This document shows positions 44,789-53,520 of a stretch of DNA of 64,000 nucleotides, one piece after another. Origin of the DNA: Flavitalea plasmicola (lineage in GTDB: Bacteria > Bacteroidota > Bacteroidia > Chitinophagales > Chitinophagaceae); the NCBI RefSeq assembly GCF_030546645.1, contig NZ_JAUOTO010000001.1, forward strand, positions 1,240,001 to 1,304,000, read 5' to 3'. The notes beneath the pieces were generated by a model. The model was not told the DNA's origin. It searched no databases and was given only the letters and a program-made list of their open reading frames with translations. Every line of letters starts with the position of its first letter. Positions within the stretch are counted from its first letter, which is position 1. Position numbers and translations under genes: made by a program.

Positions 44789-45373
44789 TTATTTTTTTAA
44801 TGCCTGTTTTCGCACACGGCTTAACGTGTCTTTTGTAATACCCAGGTAGGAGGCAATGATATGTTGAGGAAAACGTTGAACAAATTGAGGGTGGTTGTCG
44901 GCAAACTCCTGATAGCGTTTTTCCGCCGTGTTACTAATGGCGGAATTCAATCTCCGCTGGGAAGCGATAAAGCTTCTTTCGTCCATTAATCTTGTCATTT
45001 GTCCAAATGAAGGTATTTTTGCCATCAGATCCAGCATATCTGCCGTTGTGGCAATGAGCAGGTCTGTATCTTCCCAGGCATCAATATTGTATTTCGATGG
45101 AGTAAGCATAACGGCACTTTCACGGTCGCTTGCCCACCAATTTTCAATGAAAAGTTGTACAATATGCTCTACACCTTTGTCGTCAATGCTGTATTGTCGC
45201 ATAGCGCCTTTTACAATAAAACCAACGTATTTACACACATTACCTTCCTGTAAAAAGTATTGTTTTTTCCTTAGTTTTTTAGGTTGGAAAGCCGCTATGA
45301 TCAGAGCTTCCTCATCATTTGTAAGTGTTGAATTAGTACGTTTGGTGATATAGTCTAAAAGGTTTTTGTGCAT
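44789..45373 (-). CDS. Crp/Fnr-family transcriptional regulator
   Basis: The start at 45373 (MHKNLLDYITKR) gives 194 residues, the usual length. An upstream in-frame extension is hydrophobic and out of place. The N-terminal cyclic-nucleotide-binding-like domain has QYFLQEGNVCKYVGFIVKGA. The C-terminal winged helix contains FPQHIIASYLGITKDTLSRV. The Fnr iron-sulfur cysteines are absent. Located 134 bp upstream of the NmrA-pirin pair on the same strand, it is the natural candidate to control them. Confidence 0.88.
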   Translation of the reverse strand: MHKNLLDYITKRTNSTLTNDEEALIIAAFQPKKLRKKQYFLQEGNVCKYVGFIVKGAMRQYSIDDKGVEHIVQLFIENWWASDRESAVMLTPSKYNIDAWEDTDLLIATTADMLDLMAKIPSFGQMTRLMDERSFIASQRRLNSAISNTAEKRYQEFADNHPQFVQRFPQHIIASYLGITKDTLSRVRKQALKK

Positions 45374-45517
45374 CACGGAGATGGTTAGTTTTACCAGGGT
45401 AAAGATATAATAAAACGTACCAAATAAAAAGGCAGTGTAAATCAAATGTTTACAAGTGAAAAGCAAGGCCTGGCATTGTCCGGCGGGCGGCTTTTTTCAG
45501 AATCTGGAAATTAGCGC

Positions 45518-45525
45518 TACTTTTG
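45518..45525 (+). promoter_or_regulatory. candidate -7 element for the cus operon
   Basis: TACTTTTG matches TAnnTTTG exactly and ends 13 bp before the first start codon of the copper operon. A TTTTTT run sits near the -33 position. The leader would be very short. Confidence 0.35.
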
Positions 45526-45538
45526 TACCAGGTTTTCC

Positions 45539-45955
45539 ATGAAAAAGGCCTTCGCCATCATATTAGCCGTCGTTTACCTGTCTACCTCCATGGGGGCAAC
45601 GGTGCATATGCACTATTGCATGGGCAAGCTTTTCTCCTGGGGACTGGTAAACCAGGAGAGCCAGAATTGCGGTCTTTGCGGCATGCCTAAAAGCAATAAG
45701 GGCGGCCATTGCATGACGATGAAAGATGGCTGCTGCAAGGACAAGCAGACCCAGATTAAGCTCGATAAGGATCAAAAAAACTCAGAACCTGCCTACGAGG
45801 TTTTCAGCCTTCCTTATGAAACAATAACTACCAGTCTTCCTGTCCTGGCCGATATTTATGCGGTCTCCCATATCGTCGGCCATCCTACCGCCAATGCCCC
45901 GCCCAACCCGGGCAAAGTGCCTGTATTTCTCCGCAACTGCAGCTTTCGTATTTGA
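45539..45955 (+). CDS. HYC_CC_PP-family secreted protein
   Basis: The 138-residue protein has a signal peptide (MKKAFAIILAVVYLSTSMGA) followed at once by HMHYCMG, then CGLCGMP, KDGCCKDKQ and a C-terminal NAPPNPGKVPVFLRNCS. This His-Tyr-Cys, Cys-Cys, Pro-Pro order is the hallmark that names the family. Many Cys, His and Met residues suggest copper binding in the periplasm. It is the first gene of the cus-type operon, consistent with a copper-handling role; biochemical function is unproven. Confidence 0.85.
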   Translation: MKKAFAIILAVVYLSTSMGATVHMHYCMGKLFSWGLVNQESQNCGLCGMPKSNKGGHCMTMKDGCCKDKQTQIKLDKDQKNSEPAYEVFSLPYETITTSLPVLADIYAVSHIVGHPTANAPPNPGKVPVFLRNCSFRI

Positions 45956-46062
45956 TTGATTCCTCCCCATTCATTGCCTGACGTTCCGTTGGGCTGTAAG
46001 TGCTTGTTCTATCTAAGCAAGAAGCCATAATCAATTTCTCATTCATCATTAAATCAACAATC

Positions 46063-46404
46063 ATGAAGAAGCTACTCATTCTCATTCTCCTGCTGACAGG
46101 TACGCTGGTCAGCTTTGCACAAAAAGCTAAGGACACGATGCCAAAGGGCAAAATGGACACAGCAAAGACGGTGTACACCTGTCCCATGCATCTGGATGTC
46201 ACCAGTAACAGACCCGGCAAATGTTCTAAATGCGGTATGACGCTCGTTGCCAAAAAGGTCGACAAAAAAGCCAGATCGAATAAGCCGTATTACACTTGCA
46301 CCATGCACCCGGAAGTCATCAGCGATAAGCCGGGTAAATGCCCGAAGTGTGGTATGGTCCTGGTCAAGAAAGAGCCGGTGAATCACGACAAAATGAAAAT
46401 GTAG
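46063..46404 (+). CDS. periplasmic protein with two heavy-metal-binding modules
   Basis: The start at 46063 gives a clean signal peptide (MKKLLILILLLTGTLVSFA); upstream in-frame codons are spurious. The 113-residue protein has two copies of the YTCPMHP...PGKCPKCGM module, first YTCPMHLDVTSNRPGKCSKC and then YTCTMHPEVISDKPGKCPKC. A Met/Lys tail (NHDKMKM) ends the chain. Each module offers Cys, Met and His ligands suited to Cu(I)/Ag(I). The same module occurs at the N-terminus of both adaptors downstream. cusA starts 4 bp later. Confidence 0.88.
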   Translation: MKKLLILILLLTGTLVSFAQKAKDTMPKGKMDTAKTVYTCPMHLDVTSNRPGKCSKCGMTLVAKKVDKKARSNKPYYTCTMHPEVISDKPGKCPKCGMVLVKKEPVNHDKMKM

Positions 46405-46408
46405 CCCC

Positions 46409-47689
46409 ATGGTTCAGCAACTCATCGGATTATCCCTCCGCAACAGGTACGTGGTGCTGGTAGCAGCACTGGGCCTGTTCGCCTGGGGCGTCTTTGCCGT
46501 CAGGCAAAACCCCATCGATGCCATACCCGACCTGTCGGAAAATCAGGTCATCGTATTCACAGAATGGATGGGGCGGAGCCCGCAGATCATGGAGGACCAG
46601 GTGACTTTTCCATTGGTGTCCAATCTGCAAGGCATTCCCAAAGTGAAGAATATCCGGGGCGCCTCCATGTTCGGGATGAGCTTTGTCTATATCATTTTTG
46701 ATGACAACACCGACGTATACTGGGCGCGTACCCGGGTATTGGAAAGATTGAGCTATGCCCAGCGTCTATTGCCGCAAAACGTTACACCTACGATTGGCCC
46801 CGATGGCACGGGGGTCGGACACGTGCTGTGGTATACCCTGGATGCCCCGGGAATAGACCTGGGAGAGCAACGGGCCCTGCAGGACTGGTACATCAAATTC
46901 GGGCTGCAGACGGTGCCCGGGGTCGCTGAAATAGCTTCTTTTGGCGGCTTTGAAAAGCAGTATCAGCTGGTGGTTGACCCCATCAGGCTGCAATTCTACA
47001 ATATCTCCCTGATGGATGTGATGAATAAGGTCAAAGCCAATAACAATGACGTAGGAGGTAGAAAATTCGAGATGAGCGATATGGCCTATATCATCAGGGG
47101 CCTTGGCTATATTAAAAATAAAGAGGACCTGGAAGGTATCGCCCTTGCTAATTACAAAGGGATCCCTGTCCGGGTAAAGGATATTGGTACGGTCCAGATG
47201 GGCGGTGATCTCCGGTTGGGCATCTTCGATCGGAATGGAGAAGGCGAAGTCGTCGGCGGCATCGTCGTCATGCGATATGGGGAAAATGCAGACAAGGTGA
47301 TCACGTCGGTAAAAGAAAAAATGAAAGAAGTGGAAAAGGGCCTGCCGGAAGGCGTCCATTTCAGGATCGTCTATGATCGTAGCAGCCTGATCGAAGCGGC
47401 CATTGCCAATATCAAAGGCAAACTGGGAGAAGAAATGCTCGCCGTATCGCTCATTGTCATTCTCTTCCTGTTCCATTGGCGCAGCGCCCTGAGCATCATC
47501 ATCCAGATACCTATTACCATTACGATCAGCTTCATCCTGCTAAATGCTTTTGGTTTATCATCCAATATCATGTCTTTGACCGGGATTGCCCTGGCCATTG
47601 GCGTGATCGTGGACAACGGCATTATCATGGCGGAAAACTCTTACAGGAACCTGGCGGAGTGGCAGGCAAAGCACTCACCGAATAAATAA
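46409..47689 (+). CDS. cusA: CusA-type Cu/Ag RND pump, N-terminal part (broken gene)
   Basis: The 426 residues run from the N-terminal TM1 (VVLVAALGLFAWGVFAVRQN) with IDAIPDLSENQVIVFTEWMG, through the first periplasmic loop, to TM4. The TM4 motif is ALAIGVIVDNGIIMAENSYR, the CusA form rather than the CzcA DFG...DGAVV form. The frame stops (TAA 47687-47689) in the cytoplasmic loop after TM4. The rest of the protein resumes 7 bp later in the +1 frame. Together the halves total about 1070 residues, the expected length. This is either a frameshift mutation, a sequence error or a two-chain pump. Confidence 0.85.
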   Translation: MVQQLIGLSLRNRYVVLVAALGLFAWGVFAVRQNPIDAIPDLSENQVIVFTEWMGRSPQIMEDQVTFPLVSNLQGIPKVKNIRGASMFGMSFVYIIFDDNTDVYWARTRVLERLSYAQRLLPQNVTPTIGPDGTGVGHVLWYTLDAPGIDLGEQRALQDWYIKFGLQTVPGVAEIASFGGFEKQYQLVVDPIRLQFYNISLMDVMNKVKANNNDVGGRKFEMSDMAYIIRGLGYIKNKEDLEGIALANYKGIPVRVKDIGTVQMGGDLRLGIFDRNGEGEVVGGIVVMRYGENADKVITSVKEKMKEVEKGLPEGVHFRIVYDRSSLIEAAIANIKGKLGEEMLAVSLIVILFLFHWRSALSIIIQIPITITISFILLNAFGLSSNIMSLTGIALAIGVIVDNGIIMAENSYRNLAEWQAKHSPNK

Positions 47690-47696
47690 CAGCTGT

Positions 47697-49634
47697 ATGG
47701 CATTTAGAAATCGCCCACTTAAAAGCAAAGACTACTACCGCATCCCGTTCGCGGAGCGCCTGGCCATCATTGAAAGGTCTTGTAAGCAGGTGTCCCGGGG
47801 CGTCTTTTTCTCTACCATTATCATCATCACCTCCTTTCTGCCGGTGTTCCTGCTGACAGGACAGGAAGGACGGCTGTTCCATCCGCTGGCCTATACAAAG
47901 ACCTTTATCATGCTGGTGGACGCCTTTCTGGTAGTGACCCTGGCGCCTGTGCTGATCTCCTTCTTTATGACCGGACGTTTCCGGGGCGAGCGGGCCAATC
48001 CGGTTAACCGCCTTTTGGAGAGAATATATGAGCCATTGATCAGGCTGTGCATCAGATGGAGAAGAACGACTATCGGCATCAATATCATTGCCCTGGTCAT
48101 CAGCATCCCGCTGATCCTAAGTCTGGGAAGAGAATTTATGCCTCCCCTGGACGAAGGCTCGATCCTTTTTATGCCGGTGACGTTGCCCGATGTTTCGAAT
48201 TCCGAGGTGAAAAGAATTCTGCAGGTGCAGGACAAGATCATCAAATCCGTCCCTGAGGTGATGAATGTCCTGGGTAAGGCCGGCCGGGCGAACTCCGCCA
48301 CGGATAACTCACCTATCAGCATGGTGGAAACGATCATCCTGCTAAAACCCAAAGCCCAATGGCGGTCCGGGATTGCCAAAGAGGACATCATCAACGAGCT
48401 GAACAATAAGTTGCAGATCCCTGGGGTCACCAACGGCTGGACACAGCCCATCATCAACCGGATCAATATGCTGTCCACCGGCATCCGCACGGACGTTGGC
48501 GTAAAGGTATATGGGCAGAACCTGGACACGATCTATGCCTTTGCGCAGAAAGTAAAGACGGAATTGCAGGGCGTCGCAGGTGTGAAGGATCTGTATGTGG
48601 AACCTATTACGGGGGGGAAATACATCGACATAACGATCAAACGGAATGAGATCGCCCGGTACGGCCTCAGCATCGATGATGTGAACGCCGTCATTGAGAT
48701 CGCCCTGGGAGGCATGAAATTGACGACTACCGTTGAAGGGCGCCGGCGTTTTTCCGTCAACGCCCGGTATGCGCAGGATTTTAGGGATAATATTGAATCG
48801 TTAAAACGACTGTCCGTACAGACCATGCAGTTCGGGCCCATTCCTTTAAGCGCCGTCGCTGATGTGCAGTTGACGGAAGGGCCCCCCATGATCAATTCGG
48901 AAAATGCCTTGCTGCGGGGCACCGTCCTGTTCAACGTACGCGACCGGGACCTGGCCGGCACGGTGCAGGAGTCACAGGACAGGCTGAATAAAATGCTGAC
49001 CCGGCTGCCCAAAGGGTATTTCCTGGAATGGAGCGGTCAGTACGAGAACCTCATCCGGGGCGAGAAGACTTTAAAGCTGATATTACCGGTTGTGCTGGTG
49101 GTGATCTTTATCTTTATGTATTTCGCCTTCCATTCCGCCCGGGAAGCCCTGCTGAGCCTGATCACCATACCTTTCGCCCTGATTGGAGGGGCTTATATGG
49201 TCTATTTCTGGGGGGTGAACCTCTCGGTGGCGGTAGCTGTCGGGTTCATCGCGCTTTTTGGACTGGCCGTGGAGACAGGTATTGTCATGGTGATCTACCT
49301 CAACGATGCCATGCAGCAGCTGGTAGAGGCAAAGGGCAATTCCAGGGAGAGCATAACGCCTTCCGATCTCCGCGAATACGTAGTGGCCGGGGCCGCAAAA
49401 CGCCTGCGGCCCAAACTAATGACAGTGTGCGTTGCCCTGTTCGGGCTTATCCCCATTCTATGGAGCTCGGGGGTCGGTAGCGACGTGATGAAGCCCATCG
49501 TCCTGCCTATGATCGGTGGCGTATTCACCTCTTCCATCCATATTTTGCTGGTCACGCCCATCATTTTCTTAATGAGCAAGGAATACGAATTAAGAAAGCA
49601 CGGAAAGATCGACGTGCTGGAAGTAAAACATTAA
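47697..49634 (+). CDS. cusA: CusA-type Cu/Ag RND pump, C-terminal part (broken gene)
   Basis: The 645 residues continue exactly where the upstream part ends: ERLAIIERSCKQVSRGVFFS, then TM5-6 (FLPVFLLTGQEGRLFHPLAY), the second periplasmic loop (EFMPPLDEGSILFMPVTLP) and the final membrane block (IPFALIGGAYMVYFWG, FIALFGLAVETGIVMVIYLN). It has no signal or TM1 of its own. Its frame is open upstream of the ATG back to at least 47631, so a single 1-nt slip would fuse both parts. No clear ribosome-binding site precedes the ATG. If translated separately, the two chains would have to assemble. Confidence 0.83.
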   Translation: MAFRNRPLKSKDYYRIPFAERLAIIERSCKQVSRGVFFSTIIIITSFLPVFLLTGQEGRLFHPLAYTKTFIMLVDAFLVVTLAPVLISFFMTGRFRGERANPVNRLLERIYEPLIRLCIRWRRTTIGINIIALVISIPLILSLGREFMPPLDEGSILFMPVTLPDVSNSEVKRILQVQDKIIKSVPEVMNVLGKAGRANSATDNSPISMVETIILLKPKAQWRSGIAKEDIINELNNKLQIPGVTNGWTQPIINRINMLSTGIRTDVGVKVYGQNLDTIYAFAQKVKTELQGVAGVKDLYVEPITGGKYIDITIKRNEIARYGLSIDDVNAVIEIALGGMKLTTTVEGRRRFSVNARYAQDFRDNIESLKRLSVQTMQFGPIPLSAVADVQLTEGPPMINSENALLRGTVLFNVRDRDLAGTVQESQDRLNKMLTRLPKGYFLEWSGQYENLIRGEKTLKLILPVVLVVIFIFMYFAFHSAREALLSLITIPFALIGGAYMVYFWGVNLSVAVAVGFIALFGLAVETGIVMVIYLNDAMQQLVEAKGNSRESITPSDLREYVVAGAAKRLRPKLMTVCVALFGLIPILWSSGVGSDVMKPIVLPMIGGVFTSSIHILLVTPIIFLMSKEYELRKHGKIDVLEVKH

Positions 49635-49638
49635 TGCT

Positions 49639-50886
49639 ATGCAAAGACTATTTATCATATTGATCATTTCCATCTTATCCACGCGCGGGCTGGCACAGCC
49701 CTTGATGAAACTGGATGACATCATGTCGGCTATCCAGACCAGCCATCCCTTGGTGAAGATGTATGACGCGGATATCCGATCTATGGACGAAACGGCCAAA
49801 GGCGCCAGAAGCTGGGAGCCTCCCGAACTCAGCACAGGTGTCTGGATGGCGCCCTACAACCCTTCCTTATGGAGGAAAAATGCCGATGGCACCCCGGGTA
49901 TGGGCCAGTACATGATCTCCGTACAGCAGATGCTTCCCAATAAGAAAGAACAGGAGGCGAATGCCCAATATATGCAAGCCATGTCGGCTGCCAGCAAGGA
50001 AAGCAAACAGGCCAACCTGAACGAGCTATATGCCCTCGCGAAGAAAAGCTATTACGACTGGCTGATCGTTGAAAAAAAGATACGGGTGCTGGATGAAGAC
50101 AGCGTGCTGCTGGATTTTATGATACGAAGCGCAGAGATCCGGTATAAGAACAACCTGGGCAAGCTCAATGCCTACTATAAAGCAAAGGCTGCTTTGACGG
50201 GGATCGAGAATCAACGAATCATGCTGCAAAACGAGGTTCGACAGCAGCAAATCATCCTGAATACATTAATGAACAGGAACAAAGACGTACCATTTGCTAT
50301 CGATACTGTCTATGCGATCAAAGAGTATCCGCCAGCCGATAGTAGCTATTTTCTCCAGGCACGCAGCGACCTGAAGGCTATCGATAAAAACATCCAGCTT
50401 GCTCACCTTCAGCAAAACCTGGAACGTACTAAACTGAAACCCCAATTCGGCCTCCGGTATGACCATATGTTCGGCTTCGGAGGATTACCCATGCAATACA
50501 GCCTGATGGCAATGGTAAAGCTGCCGATAGCATCCTGGTCGTCTAAAAGCTATAAAGCGAATATCGAAAGCCTGGGATGGAAAGCCGAATCTCTCAAAGA
50601 GCAGAAACTAATGGTGCTGAACGAGGCCGCCGGGCAGGCGTCGGGCATCCTGGCAGGCATAGAAAATAAAAAGAAGCAGGTGACCTTATACCAGCAAAAG
50701 CTCATCCCCACGCTGCAGAAGAACTACCAGATAATGCAGCTGAGCTATGAGCAGAATACAGGTGAGCTGTACGAATTGCTGGATGCCTGGGAAACACTGA
50801 ACATGACGCAACTGGAATACCTGGACCAATTGCGGGAATTATTGAACATGCAGGTAGAAATGGGCAAAGTGCTGGAACAAAATTAA
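49639..50886 (+). CDS. cusC: TolC-family outer-membrane channel of the cus system
   Basis: The 415-residue protein has a signal peptide (to about residue 20) and TolC-type helical repeats (LMKLDDIMSAIQTSHPLVKM, SVLLDFMIRSAEIRYKNNLG, YQQKLIPTLQKNYQIMQLSY). A Met-rich stretch (MLPNKKEQEANAQYMQAMSA) follows the first strand region. It lies 4 bp after the cusA fragment and 7 bp before the first adaptor, so it is part of the same operon. It is only distantly similar to CzcC of the other RND operon in this window. Confidence 0.9.
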   Translation: MQRLFIILIISILSTRGLAQPLMKLDDIMSAIQTSHPLVKMYDADIRSMDETAKGARSWEPPELSTGVWMAPYNPSLWRKNADGTPGMGQYMISVQQMLPNKKEQEANAQYMQAMSAASKESKQANLNELYALAKKSYYDWLIVEKKIRVLDEDSVLLDFMIRSAEIRYKNNLGKLNAYYKAKAALTGIENQRIMLQNEVRQQQIILNTLMNRNKDVPFAIDTVYAIKEYPPADSSYFLQARSDLKAIDKNIQLAHLQQNLERTKLKPQFGLRYDHMFGFGGLPMQYSLMAMVKLPIASWSSKSYKANIESLGWKAESLKEQKLMVLNEAAGQASGILAGIENKKKQVTLYQQKLIPTLQKNYQIMQLSYEQNTGELYELLDAWETLNMTQLEYLDQLRELLNMQVEMGKVLEQN

Positions 50887-50893
50887 TTATAGT

Positions 50894-52150
50894 ATGAACA
50901 AGTTGTATATAGGGCTAATTGCCCTTGTTTTCGCCGCTGCCTTGCTGATCCCGGGCTGCAAGGGCCATCCGGCAAAGCCGCCTGTGGCAGCGGTCAGGGA
51001 CGCGATCTATACCTGCCCCATGCATCCCCAGGTCATCGCCCATCAGCCGGGCAAATGCCCTATCTGCGGAATGGACCTGGTGAAAAAAGAATTCACAACG
51101 GCCGAAACAGGCAATGAAACGGCAGACCTCGGCACTTTGCTAAAACCCACCAATACATTTGTTTTTTCCAGCGTGCCGGTGACTACGATCCGGACAGGCA
51201 AGCAGGCGATTGACAGGGATGTTTTAGGCAGAGTGGACTATGACACCCGGCGGATCCATACTATTTCCGCGCGGGTTTCCGGGAGGATCGAAAAACTATA
51301 TGTAAAATATCGTTTCCAGCATGTACACCAGGGCGCGAAGATCATGGATATCTATAGCCCGGAGCTGGTGACTGCGCAGCAGGATCTTTTGTTCCTTCTC
51401 CGCCGCGATCCGGACAATCCTTCGCTGCTAAATGCAGCCAGGGAGAAATTGCTGTTGCTGGGGATGACCAGGCAGCAGGTGGAGCAGGTAACGCGGACGG
51501 GAAAAGCTTCCTATACGGTGTCGCTGTACAGTGATTATAGTGGGCATATCCATGGCGCCGGGGCTATGAATGAAGTGGCCGTCAATACCGGGCAACCAAT
51601 GGATGTTGCGAAGGGCACGGAGGAATTGCCTGTAAAGGAAGGTATGTATGTCACGAAAGGACAAACCATTTTCCAACTATTCAATACGGATAATAGCTGG
51701 GTCCTACTTAATATTTTCCCGGATGATGTGCCATTGATAAAGCCAGGCATGCCTGTCACGATCTTTCCGGAGACCACGAGGGATTCCTTTGATGCCCGGA
51801 TCGATTTTGTAGAACCGGTTTTCAGGGACAATAGTAAGACGCTCACAGCGCGGGTCTATTTTGACAATTCGACCCGTCAAATACCTATTGGCAGCCAGGT
51901 AAAGGCGATTGTCCACCACAGCAGTCCACAGATGAAGTGGCTTCCCCGCACATCGGTGCTGAACCTCGGGCTAAGCCACGTCGTGTTAAAGAAGATACAA
52001 GGCGGATTCTCCGTGCAGGCCGTCCAAACAGGCATGCTGGCCGATGGTCTTATCCAGGTGATGGGTGGCCTGGATGGGCAGGACAGCGTGGCTACCGACG
52101 CGCAATTCTTAATGGACAGCGAAAGCTTTATAAAAGTAAAACAACAGTAA
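50894..52150 (+). CDS. cusB: CusB-type RND adaptor with N-terminal metal-binding module (first)
   Basis: The 418-residue lipoprotein (signal ending LLIPGC, Cys22) has an N-terminal heavy-metal module, YTCPMHPQVIAHQPGKCPIC and GMDL, at about residues 38-62. The CusB adaptor fold follows, with barrel-sandwich ISARVSGRIEKLYVKYRFQH, helices around LREKLLLLGM-like AAREKLLLLGMTRQQVEQV, and the return ELPVKEGMYVTKGQTIFQLF. The next gene starts inside its stop codon (TAATG), so both adaptors are translated together. Confidence 0.9.
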   Translation: MNKLYIGLIALVFAAALLIPGCKGHPAKPPVAAVRDAIYTCPMHPQVIAHQPGKCPICGMDLVKKEFTTAETGNETADLGTLLKPTNTFVFSSVPVTTIRTGKQAIDRDVLGRVDYDTRRIHTISARVSGRIEKLYVKYRFQHVHQGAKIMDIYSPELVTAQQDLLFLLRRDPDNPSLLNAAREKLLLLGMTRQQVEQVTRTGKASYTVSLYSDYSGHIHGAGAMNEVAVNTGQPMDVAKGTEELPVKEGMYVTKGQTIFQLFNTDNSWVLLNIFPDDVPLIKPGMPVTIFPETTRDSFDARIDFVEPVFRDNSKTLTARVYFDNSTRQIPIGSQVKAIVHHSSPQMKWLPRTSVLNLGLSHVVLKKIQGGFSVQAVQTGMLADGLIQVMGGLDGQDSVATDAQFLMDSESFIKVKQQ

Positions 52151-53373
52151 TGAACAGGTTACAGCTTTTCATCGTAATGGGGATGCTTGTTCTGCTCTTT
52201 GCCTGCAGGCAAAAAAAAGAGCAGGCAACAACATCAGACCCGGATATATATTACACCTGCAGCATGGACCCACAGGTAGTGGAATCCAAGCCTGGTAAAT
52301 GTCCCATCTGTCATATGGAACTGACCGCCGTGCATAAAAGCCAGCAGCAAAATAGTGACCAGCTGAAACTGAGCCCCGGACAAATGCACCTGGGCAATAT
52401 CACCACGGATACGATTCGTCCGGGTTATACGGGAAGCCAGCTGGTGCTGACAGCCACCCTGAATACTGACCAGTCCAAAACAAACGCCGTCAGCGCCCGC
52501 ATCGGTGGTAGGATCGATCATCTCTATTTCAAAAATATCGGCGACTACATTCCCAAAGGAGCTAAACTATTCGACCTGTACAGCGAGGAATTGAACAACG
52601 CCAAACAGGAATACCTGCTAGTCTTACAAAAACAAAAGGCCCTGGGCAATTCCATCGTAGATTACCATCCACTGATCGAGGCAGCCAGGAACAAATTACT
52701 ATTATGGGGCATGAGCGACGCCCAGGTGACTGAACTGGTGAAAAATGGTACGGCCGGCATGACAACGACTTTTTACAGTCCGGCGGGGGGAACAATCGTT
52801 GAGCAGGCAGTAAAAGAAGGCGATTATGTCACCGAAGGCGGCACTGTTGTGCGTATGGCCGACCTGTCCACTTTATGGGCCGAAGCCCAGGTGTACACAT
52901 CACAATTGGCGCAGTTCGACCGAAAGGCTGCGGCGATCGTACATTTCCCCGACCTGCCGGAAAAACCACCTGTTCAAGGCGCTATTGACTTTGTAAATCC
53001 GGAGGTTGACCCTGACAACCGGATCAATTTGATCCGGATCACCCTTTCCAATAAAGATCGCCTGCTAAAACCAGGAATGTCCGCCTATGTGACGATCAGG
53101 GATCCTCAACGAAAAATACTGTCCCTGCCCATCGACGCCGTGCTCCGCAACGGGAAAATGGCGGTGGTATGGGTTGAGACGGCGCAAAATACCTTCAAAA
53201 GCAGGATGGTTGATACGGGCCAGGAAGGCGATGGTCTTATCGAGATCCGGTCTGGCTTGCAGCCGGGAGACATCGTGGTGATAACCGGTGCCTATTTGCT
53301 GCAAAGCGAGTATATTTTCCGGAAAGGGTCTTCTCCCATGGGAGGGATGGATATGAGTAATATGAAAATGTAG
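52150..53373 (+). CDS. cusB: CusB-type RND adaptor with N-terminal metal-binding module (second)
   Basis: I start it at the ATG at 52150 (TAATG overlap), giving a lipoprotein signal MNRLQLFIVMGMLVLLFAC (Cys19) and 407 residues; an upstream open stretch lies within the first adaptor. A metal module follows at about residues 36-60 (YYTCSMDPQVVESKPGKCPI, then CHMEL, where His replaces the usual Gly). The adaptor fold has SARIGGRIDHLYFKNIGDYI, EQAVKEGDYVTEGG and a C-terminal Met-rich tail (GGMDMSNMKM). It is a paralogue of the first adaptor, only partly alike in sequence, so the two may form a mixed hexamer or serve different steps. Confidence 0.9.
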   Translation: MNRLQLFIVMGMLVLLFACRQKKEQATTSDPDIYYTCSMDPQVVESKPGKCPICHMELTAVHKSQQQNSDQLKLSPGQMHLGNITTDTIRPGYTGSQLVLTATLNTDQSKTNAVSARIGGRIDHLYFKNIGDYIPKGAKLFDLYSEELNNAKQEYLLVLQKQKALGNSIVDYHPLIEAARNKLLLWGMSDAQVTELVKNGTAGMTTTFYSPAGGTIVEQAVKEGDYVTEGGTVVRMADLSTLWAEAQVYTSQLAQFDRKAAAIVHFPDLPEKPPVQGAIDFVNPEVDPDNRINLIRITLSNKDRLLKPGMSAYVTIRDPQRKILSLPIDAVLRNGKMAVVWVETAQNTFKSRMVDTGQEGDGLIEIRSGLQPGDIVVITGAYLLQSEYIFRKGSSPMGGMDMSNMKM

Positions 53374-53520
53374 GCATCCGCCGACCTGGACGGGTATACG
53401 GATCCCGCTGCCGGATTTCGGAAATCGTACATCTGGCATGCCGTCGCAACTTGCGGAGAAAATAATAATTAGCCATTAACGTTAAGCAGTACATGTATAA
53501 AAAATAAAAACCAATAATCC

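Noticed and set aside
51937-52149. Possible upstream start for the second cusB adaptor
   Set aside because: The extension overlaps the first adaptor in another frame; the ATG at 52150 gives a proper lipoprotein signal and a TAATG overlap.
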